Assembly: GCA_017591395.1 (NCBI GenBank)
Contig: WEDG01004875.1
Span: 1-64,000 of the forward strand
Origin: Schistocephalus solidus
Taxonomy: Eukaryota; Platyhelminthes; Cestoda; Diphyllobothriidea; Diphyllobothriidae
Direction of reading: 5' to 3'
Length of the DNA: 64,000 nt
Positions 56,207-64,000 of the stretch are shown in pieces. A program made the position numbers and the translations under genes. The notes under the pieces were generated by a model. That model was not told the DNA's origin. It did not search any database and was given only the letters and a program-made list of their open reading frames with translations. The number at the start of each line of letters is the position of its first letter. The stretch's first letter is position 1.

Positions 56207-58085
56207 TTGGACTCACTACTGCTCCTACCTCTAGCTCTACCACTCACTCAAGCTAACTACCAAATTCGCACGCCTTCACTGAGCAGCATCCCCAGTTGTC
56301 ATTCTTATTATAATGGTAGCCCCCCTAGAACATCCATGAGTCAGGCTACATCATCTAGACCGACAGCTTCACCATATCAACCAAGTCATCAAAGTTTTCC
56401 ATTTAAATCACTCCAGAAATTCCATCAGAACAACGTGATTAAAAATCTGAATCCGAATCTGACCCAAAATAAAGGTAGCATGGTTCAATTAAACGATATG
56501 TTGTTTTCTCTTTGATCTATTAAGCCTCTATAGTTAAACTACTCTTTTTGCCCCGCAGGTCCATTTATCCCTCCGAATAATTGCTTGTTCTGCATACCGG
56601 GTACCAACAAACATCTTATTTTTTACCCTTAAGATGGGCCCTTTATTTATTGTTTCCAGAAAGTTGCAGTCCCACATAAACCAGGCTTCCCAATACCTAA
56701 GACCAGGAGTTCTCCCGTGGGTCTCCCGAAATCCTTTAAACTCTATACTTGGAGCAGGTTTACACCACCTAATCCTTATAGCCGCTCTCCCTTCCCTAAT
56801 AGTCCCTATCTACCTTCTAGCCTTCACCCTTCCAAGTTAACTACCAGTCAGCTTACCATAGTTTTAACTTTCCTAGCATTCGATCTGCCTCTCGGCCTTT
56901 TGTTAATGACTCTCCATATGCCAATAGTTCTAGTTTAGCTGGCGGTTACTCTCCAAACAGCAAATATTTACAACTTAATGGCTCTAGCCCAGGTGATAGT
57001 TACAATCAAAACCACAATAACTTCCAACCTAATTACCCACCTTCAATGTTTTTCATAAATAACGATAACCCTTGTTGGGCTCCTTGAACTACCCTAGATG
57101 TCACACTGCTTAATGCTAGGTCTGCTATAAATAAGATGCCCCAACTCAGAGCCGTTGCTGTCGAGTTAATCCCCCATGTTTTATTTGTAACTGAATCTTG
57201 GACGCATCCCTTAATTTCCAAATCTTGGCTTGTCATAGATCAGTATGATCTCTACCATCAAGACGACATTAAGTAAGTGTGGTGGTGGTTATCTTCTCTA
57301 TTTTAAAGCTTCATTTAAGCACTTCCCGTTCGATATGCTTGCCACTTGATTCTCTGATACTTACAACCTCACATCTATTATCCTGTTGCCCCGAAAAAAG
57401 GCGATTTACGGATACATTTACCACCCGCCTAATTCATCCTCCGATGATGATGCAAAACTTGTGAGATTTTTTTAATTGGTTTCGCAGTCCAATTTTAACA
57501 TTAAAATAATCACTAGGGATTTTAATTTTCATAACATTGACTGGATTTTAAACTTAAGTCCACCTTGATTTCATTCTTTCCTAGATAGCATTAATTTTTC
57601 TAATTGGTCTCAGTTGGTCCGTTCTTCAACGAGAGACAAGCATACTTTAGACCTTATTTTCAAAAACGACATTGCTCCCCTCGTCATTTATTTTAAGTAG
57701 GGCCTCTTCCCAAGTGAGAATATATTATTTCACTGTTGAATTCCGATTGGCTCTTCACAAAAGTTAAGCACCTTTCGTACCTAACATGCTTATGACCTCG
57801 TAGATATTAACTTCATTAATAACTTTTTTGACTGATTTGACTGGCACCATCTGTCCTTCATGAACGTCGTAGCAATCTTTGGGACTGAATTATCCAAGCC
57901 CGACCGAGCACAACGCGGAAACCTGCTCTCTAAATGCGACTATTCGACCTTGATACCACCTCACTGTTTCCATCTCCGACATTGCCACCGGAACCGTAGG
58001 TGCGAAATTACTTTCTACGTCTTTGGAATTTTCATCTCGCGTGGAAATTTCTCAGAAGTCTTATTTCAAGCAAATTTTGTTTAAC
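56207..58085 (+). pseudogene. Non-LTR retrotransposon: polar leader and endonuclease, degenerate
   Basis: The first part (56207-57085) encodes Ser/Pro/Asn-rich sequence in changing frames, ending in NSKYLQLNGSSPGDSYNQNH and PSMFFINNDNPCWAP. This is followed without a gap by the start of an endonuclease of the CR1/Jockey type: TLLNARSAINKMPQLRAVAV (57103 on), then VLFVTESWTH, KAIYGYIYHPPNSS (about 57398-57440), IITRDFNFHNIDWIL (about 57512-57555) and RDKHTLDLIFKNDIAPL (about 57630-57680). Stops and frame changes are frequent, and the reverse transcriptase is not clearly visible after 58085. The polar leader takes the place where other LINEs carry ORF1 or an N-terminal extension. Confidence 0.75.
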
Positions 58086-58089
58086 AACG

Positions 58090-59325
58090 AATTCTAACGG
58101 ACAAAAGAACTGATTCGTGCGCAACTAGCAGCGTAGCAATACATGTCGTCAAAGTTTTGCAAGGTCAAAAGTTATCCAGAATCCTCGAGACCAGCAAAAT
58201 GGCTGAGTCTTTCTTAATATCCTTTATACGTTTTATGAAGTTCTTTTGGAAATCTATAAAATAATAGAGGTACTCATTTTTTTTCAAATACTCATCAAAT
58301 TTCATAATTGACGGACAGCATACATTTTTACGATAATTGCAAGCAAAGCAGCAGCCCCTCTTTAGAAGGAAGGCTGGGATATTATCTTCACTTTCTGAAT
58401 TTGTGCTGTTTCTCTTAATGCCTGTAGCCAATGATCGGAAAAACGTGCCGAAAGCCTTCTTTCCACAAATAGTGTGGGTTAAAAAGATGATACTTGCGTT
58501 AGCTGTTCCCATATATTGATCGATCTCAACACTAGGAAGACTAGCTAGGAGAATTAAGGAAGCCCTTGTAGCAGAATATTGTCGTACATAAAGAAATAAC
58601 CTTCCTTTACACAAAAAAGCAAAGCGCAAAACGCAAATTATTCAAGATAAAACAGTAAAAGAAGCTTCTGAATTATTGGGTTGCAACCCGGTAAATGCGA
58701 AATTGAAAACCGTAATATCAAGACAATTCAACAGTGCCTCTTCCAAATTCAGTCCCGACTTCAGACTCAAATTCTGTCAGTCATCCCAGCGTCTCTAACG
58801 AGCCTGTAGTTGAGGGCAAAAAAGCCAACGTATGGCAAGATAGAATTGGGAAGCACCATAGCAGGAGTAAAAAGTAAACAACAATTCTTCTGAATGCCTC
58901 AGGTCATTCACAGGAAAATATGGTTGTAAGTGTATTAAAGGACGCCCTAACCCGAGAGAATTACGCACTTACTCAGGGTTTACCTGAATCGAATGCTTCT
59001 ACCCCGATGGAAAGGATCTCCGCTGACTGGCTATATTTTAGCCCCTGCTGAACGGTATACTTCATTCGTGAGAGAAGGTAACCGTTGGCAGGGCCTTCAC
59101 GATCGAAAAATGGATAGTGAACAGCCAGAAACTGTTAAACCACGGCCTCTCAAAATGGTCTTGAATAGCAAGGAATAGGCTTAGCTACTTCTCTCTAGAA
59201 AGACCAACCTCCGAAACTCTCGAAAGGATGTTTATTTTCAGCCGAACGCCTGAAACGCCGCGAATTAGGGATGTAATTGAAGAAGAGACTTTCATTGGGA
59301 GAGAACAGCCTGGTTTTTTTAAGAT
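58090..59325. other. No gene recognised; one 154-codon minus frame
   Basis: The minus frame 58629-58165 has KRGCCFACNYRKNVCC and a Lys-rich end, but no family that I know. It may be antisense to the degenerate LINE that precedes it. A plus frame of 61 codons lies at 58993-59178. Confidence 0.35.
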
Positions 59326-59328
59326 TAG

Positions 59329-59655
59329 TTGATGCGTGATATAGAGAAACGCGGAATTGATCTGGAACCAGCCAATGCTCATGATGGCAGTAGCAAATTA
59401 GGATTGGAAAACTCGAGACAAACTGAATTTGGAATTGCTGAGTATTGCCAACATAAATTTCTGTATACCCACGCCAAAAGTCTGCTTGACGAACTGAGAA
59501 TACAGGTAACCATTCTGTTTTCTGATATAATAGCAATCGCAGAAACATGGCTCTCACAGGACACCAGTGATTGCGAAGTAGCATTATCTGGGTACCAGTT
59601 GTTTAGGAGAGACCGCACTCACCATCAGCGTTGCCATGTTACCATGTGTGTGACG
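59329..59655 (+). pseudogene. LINE endonuclease fragment
   Basis: An open frame of 116 codons contains HAKSLLDELRIQ, SDIIAIAETWLSQ and SGYQLFRRDRTHHQ. These are the first blocks of a LINE endonuclease related to that at 60600. It is cut off near 59655, just before the 850-bp repeat. Confidence 0.75.
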
Positions 59656-59684
59656 AGCAGTTTCCCTGTGTGTGAATAAATAAT

Positions 59685-60575
59685 AAATAAATTGTATATT
59701 TAAGGCCCAGAGGGCCCCATAATTACAAACGTAGTATCACGGTTTAGATAAATACAAAGTGGCTACTTGCTGCACTATGTGAACAGCCGTATGATCAGCA
59801 GAAATAAGAAGTATGGTAGGCATATCCGATTCAGAACGATTAGCCATTTTTTAAAAAATAGTCAAAAATATTTGAAATATACGGTGAACAAGGAAGGAAG
59901 CAGTGAAAAAATCTCCTATGGCTAAATCATGGGCGGAGTTTGACAAGCCACCAACTTAAAAAGAGAAGAAAAAAAACTGCTTTTTTAAAAAATTAGACTA
60001 GCTGCCAATTTAAAAAGAAAAAACTAGGAGAAAATGCTGCCTCTCTTAAATTTCATAGGTTGACTTGATGGGATTGGAACGATGCAATGGGAAACTACTG
60101 TGATGTTGCTAACGACGTATGAGAGTTCGGAACGCTCCTTGTCAGGTTTGAGATAATATAGCAGCCAGAGCTACTGTTTCTAATCATCAGACAGGTGAGA
60201 GAGGAAAAACTAATCGCACACAACTGGGTCAACACGAAAAGTGGAAAAGAGAGGTTACGAGATCATCACCGAGATGCGACCTTGCTGATCGCATAGTCCA
60301 CCAACAAAGAAGCGAAACCATCAGAATCCGCCTCGATCATCATGTGATTCTGGAGACTATCGCCAGGGTTGCGAAATCGGAGGAAAGTATCAAGGTTGTA
60401 AAGAGTTGGCGATGATAGTAGAAAATGATGGGACCAAAACGTTACTGTGAAGATTGAGTCTGCAGAGGATACTGAAAACAAAGTTAGAAACAAATGTAAT
60501 ATCAAGAAACTGCCTTAAAAACCAGGAGGACTCTTTTCAAAATCCAAAAGTTTCAAGTTTGGGAAGGAACAGATA
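59685..60575 (-). repeat. 850-bp dispersed repeat R2, copy 2
   Basis: Matches 10445-11290 along its whole length (landmarks listed there), with a few insertions such as a doubled AAAAACTGC region near 59990-60030. Its low-coordinate end is again TAAATAATAAATAAATTGTA, a TTTA-type tail on the minus strand. It separates two plus-strand LINE endonuclease fragments, which suggests insertion between or into them. Confidence 0.75.
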
Positions 60576-60589
60576 ATAAAGAATTTTTA

Positions 60590-62495
60590 TCGTCTAAAGT
60601 TGAGATGCTTGTAAACAAATGCTCAGAGTCTCCTTTCGAAAGAAGACGACGTCACAGCACTAGTCTCAGACCGAACCCCCGATGCCGTTACCAATACGGA
60701 ACCGTGGCTCAAAGCCGAAATCACGGATAGCCAGGTTTCGATAAATGGATACCAACTATTTCGAAGAGACCAAGAAAATAGACAGGAAGGCGGAGTGCCC
60801 GTATACGTTAGGACAGGTATATCAGCTTTCGAACGAGCGCACGCCATCTTCCTTGAATATGAATTTCTCTGGATAAAGATTAAAAAGGATTGTTTACAAA
60901 ACCTACAAATCTTGACGATCTACAGACCACTAAATATTCCAAGTTCAGCTGGTGAGTTACTCATCCATTTGCTCAAGGAAGTTGTAAGTCACCAGGAGGT
61001 GCTTATTGCTGGTGATTTCAATGCACTTACAATAGACTGGGTAATTCAGACTGTTGATGGTGCGCCAACTTCCTTCGGCCACAAGCTAATGGATCTCAAT
61101 CTTGACCAACCTCTGGCACAGAAGGTTAACATACTAACGAGATTTAGAGAGAACCAGAGAGCAAATTGCCTTGACCTAGTATTTACGAAGGACTTCTCTT
61201 ACATTGATGAAGTGTATTCTATTTCACCCCTCGGTAAGAGTGACCATAGTACGCTGATGTAGGATTACTCACTTTATTCTCAGCGCCAGAATGGAACGGA
61301 ATGCAAGCGAAATATATGGAAGGCTGATTTTCACGCGATGAAGAAAGAACTGATGTCCGTGCAATGGGACTGTTTGCTCAACGGGAGACCAAAGGATGAC
61401 TGGTAATCGTTTAAGAATATTTTACTCAATCTAATTGAACGCTTTTGTCCAGTAAAGGTTAAAAAAAGACTATTTGCCCTGCCTAGTTAACAAGAGAACG
61501 TAAGAGGCAGTTAAAGACGAAGAATAAATAAGGAAAGGTATTAAGAGAAACAGGGTTAGCAGAGCATCTCATGGAATTTCTTCACTTCAGAAATGCTGTC
61601 AAAAAAGGATTCGTCAGGCAAGGAAGAGCCATGAATCAAAAATTATTCAACAGGCTGAAAATAAACATAAATTTCAATTCCACTATATCAATAGTCGATT
61701 AAAAAAACAAGGACCCGGTCGCAGTACTTATGGATGTCAATGGTGTTGAAATCTTTGAAAGCCGAGAAAGCCAAGCTCTTGGGTCGGTTCTTTGCCTCGG
61801 TATTCACTAAAGAACCGGGACCTTAGCTTGACCACGACAACAGTGCTGTTATAGGCGCTGGTCCAGTGCTTGAATATATACTCTTCCCGAAACCTCTCGT
61901 GGAACGAGAACTGCAAAATCCCAAAGAAGCCAAGTCATCTGGTCTAGACGATTTACCAGCAAAGTTCTTGAAAGAACTGGTCGGCGAACTCTCCAAAACA
62001 CTAGCGCATATATTCAATTCGTCCTTTGAATTTGGCAAACTGCCATCCAAATGGAAGGCAGCAAATATATACCCTATATACAAGAGTGGGGCTCGAAATA
62101 ATGTCAACAATTATCAGCCTGTCAGCCTTACCTCCATTTGCTGTTAAATAATGGAATCAATAAATAAAAAGGAAACATGAAGTTCCTTGAGAAAAACCGA
62201 TTGCTCTCACAGATCCAGAATGGCTTCAGACAGAATCGCTCTTGTCTTTCCAGTTTATTGCTCTCAACAGATCAGTGGACTCGCGCATTGGATGAAGTTG
62301 GAAGGGTTGACGTCAATTGCACTAATTACAAGAAGGCTTTGGCTGTCCTACACAAACGTCTTATCTATAAATTATCTGAAATTGGAATAAGAAGAATGCT
62401 GCTGACATGGATTCCAGATTTTCTCAGAGCAAGATTTCAAACAGTGTTCATCGATTCCTCGAAGTCAAAACCTACTCCGGGTTTAAGTGGTTTAA
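60590..62495 (+). pseudogene. Non-LTR retrotransposon: endonuclease and start of reverse transcriptase
   Basis: Same family as 7170-10430. Endonuclease: TNAQSLLSKEDDVTALVSD (60620 on), SINGYQLFRRDQENRQEGGV, VLIAGDFNALTIDWV (about 61003-61045), LMDLNLDQPLAQKVNILTRF and NCLDLVFTKDFSYIDEVYSI, ending with the catalytic-type SDHSTLM (61240-61260). An open frame of 155 codons (60795-61262) covers most of it. After a broken linker, the reverse transcriptase begins: KSSGLDDLPAKFLKELVG, SSFEFGKLPSKWKAANIYPI (about 62020-62085), then RLIYKLSEIGI (62355 on). It ends at SGLRVQ (62495), where repeat R1 begins, so the catalytic box is absent. Confidence 0.85.
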
Positions 62496-62499
62496 GGGT

Positions 62500-62740
62500 T
62501 CAAGTGTTTTCAGGAGAAAAAAACTGCAGCTTATTGAGTGGAAAGGGTTGACACAGGTGCACGGTGTATTATTTCTCCTTTCAGTGTTATGAATCCGGTA
62601 TTCTGCACAAGCAGGTTTGTCGGCGAACGGCTGATCGCTGTTTTCTGAGAAATAAGCTGATTGCTAACTGCAGAGCCAGCAATATTACCCTCAGCACAGG
62701 ATTCAGAGTTCATGAACACCATCAGAACGGAAGAGATTTC
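62500..62740 (+). repeat. Dispersed repeat R1, copy 2
   Basis: Begins CAAGTGTTTTCAGGAGAAAA and matches the minus strand of 236-590. It directly follows the truncated LINE reverse transcriptase. Stops interrupt the frame that is open in copy 1. Confidence 0.5.
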
Positions 62741-62829
62741 CCATCAAGTCAACACCTAAAATTTGTGGAAGGTGTCCTGCATGTAGAAAACTAGTGACAG
62801 CTTTAGTAAACAAAGGATATCTTTGCTGA

Positions 62830-63440
62830 ATTTTAGATGCTTCTGGCAAGCTCATTCCAGATTGCTAGAGTGTTTACCAAAAAATACTGACGGTATCTAA
62901 CATTGCGTGCCAGAGGAGGAAATAAAAATACATCTCGATGACTGGTGCGCCAAGAGTGATAGAGCTGCCTTAGAGTACGAAAGGGGTTAAAGGTACAACG
63001 GCTTAAAAGTTTAAACAGTAAACATAGTCTCTTCTGTAATCTACGAAGCCACAACGGGTTGAGGCTTGTAAACTCACACCGTTTTTGGTAGGACAGCTTT
63101 CAGTGTTCTGAAGAGAAAACGCTTTTAGTAAAGAAGTGCTAGACTGATTCGATCTTCTTTCACTCCCTAGCGTGCAGAAGGCTAAATAGAAAAAAGCAGT
63201 ATTCCGGACTAGGCCTGACATACATTTTATAGAGGCTGGTTCTAATATTGTCAGTTTTGAAATTTCTGCGAATAAACCCAGTAACTTGGCGTGCTTTCGA
63301 GACAATCAGGGCGCAGTGCTCTGACAGATAAAGACTACTGGAGTATGATGAGCCCAGATCATTTTTGAGTCCGGGCACATTTAGGTCGTGACCGTGAATG
63401 CTTAGATGCTGCTGATGGTTGTCGCCAATAACCATAACGG
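62830..63440 (-). pseudogene. LINE reverse transcriptase C-terminal fragment
   Basis: The minus strand shows VPGLKNDLGSSYSSSLYLSE (about 63375-63320), SKARQVTGFIRRNFKTDNIR (about 63300-63245), YKMYVRPSPEY, then LRRLQKRLCLLFKLLSRC and RYRQYFLVNTLAIWNELARSI (about 62900-62835). This is the thumb and C-terminal part of a CR1/Jockey-type enzyme with stops. Confidence 0.75.
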
Positions 63441-63594
63441 AGCACTTGTGCCAAGAAAGCGAAAGGCGCCATGTGCGACATCACTGAGCGAAGGCCTGAA
63501 GATCCGTTCTAAAGAGATCAAGCATGACGTTGCGATCGGTCGGTTTTATAACGAAAGACAACTTTTTCAATCGTCAGCGTACATAAAGGGCCTA

Positions 63595-64000
63595 CCATAG
63601 TCAAAGTATCTCTGAAACACCAGTTCTTTATTAATGACACTATATTAAAAGAGATAGAAACACACAAAGATCTGGGCATGTGGACAACTGCAAATTTGAT
63701 GCCCTCAGAACACTGTAAGAAGGCAGTCCAGAAGGCAGAATATACACTGCATTGGATCCGACGTGCGTTTTAAATATTCTCCCCTTATCTCTTCGGAACA
63801 GCCTATGACATCTTCGTGAGACTGCACTTAGATTACGGAATACCAGCCTGGATACCGTGGATGAAGAAAGATGTTGACCTCCTCGAACAGGTGCAACGGA
63901 TAGCAACGGAGATGATCGACGTTTTAAAGACTTTACCGTAACAAGACAGATTGAAAAAGGTTGACTTATTTCCTCTTTCCTGCAGGCACTTACGGTGTAG
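63595..64000 (+). pseudogene. LINE reverse transcriptase C-terminal fragment, running off the window
   Basis: The plus strand reads THKDLGMWTTANLMPSEHCK (63663 on), YTLHWIRRAF, FSPYLFGTAYDIFVRLHLDY and IPWMKKDVDLLEQVQRIATE (about 63855-63915), then KKVDLFPLSCRHLRC to the end. Blocks are in one frame apart from stops at about 63771 and 63940. It belongs to a different branch from the minus fragment at 62830-63440. Confidence 0.8.

Noticed and set aside
58165..58629. A 154-codon minus frame with a cysteine cluster
   Set aside because: No family recognised, no splice context, and it lies opposite the probable continuation of a decayed LINE. Kept only as a remark.
1..64000. CRISPR array, bacterial operons, rRNA genes
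   Set aside because: No regularly spaced short repeats, no ribosome binding site pattern and no rRNA motifs. The intron-containing genes rule out a bacterial source.

Overview
The window is eukaryotic nuclear DNA: exons separated by GT..AG introns, no operons or ribosome binding sites, and many decayed retroelements. The mixture of non-LTR retroelements, Penelope-like elements with a GIY-YIG domain, a Ty3/Gypsy fragment, tRNA-derived SINEs and a reverse transcriptase with a C2H2 zinc-finger tail suggests a flatworm, and within it a diphyllobothriid-type tapeworm. That placement is inference from general knowledge of such genomes, not from a search.

Two host genes can be named. Nuclear CYC1 (cytochrome c1 of respiratory complex III) lies on the plus strand from 16894 to 25681 in five exons that join in frame to 296 residues. 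An SLC9A-type sodium/hydrogen exchanger lies on the minus strand (50592-52098) as one long exon with a single-base frame break inside a T run. Two further minus-strand segments look like exons of unrecognised genes: a cysteine-rich one (15838-16039) head-to-head with CYC1, and one at 43095-43566.

Layout. 1-12300: minus-strand non-LTR fragments (2240-4110 and 7170-10430), an 850-bp dispersed repeat (10445-11290) and unannotated DNA. 12370-15240: degenerate plus-strand Gypsy pol. 15800-25700: the cysteine-rich exon and CYC1, with a head-to-head SINE pair in the last intron. 28330-29110: Penelope-like fragment. 30770-31850: a SINE and TA-repeat cluster. 31844-36470: the best preserved element, a 5'-truncated non-LTR reverse transcriptase ending in C2H2 zinc fingers, followed by a tail of tandem units with a 690-bp dimer period. 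36470-37600: a minus-strand Penelope-like fragment abutting it. 38590-38940: SINEs. 39700-42870: a second, more decayed copy of the zinc-finger element with one tail unit and a SINE inserted between. 43095-52100: the unknown exon, sparse repeats and the exchanger. 56200-64000: four or five non-LTR fragments on both strands and the second copy of the 850-bp repeat.

The host genes do not form a cluster of related function. Most of the window is transposon sediment. The most unusual item is the zinc-finger-tailed retroelement and its repeat tail, supported by two independent copies.
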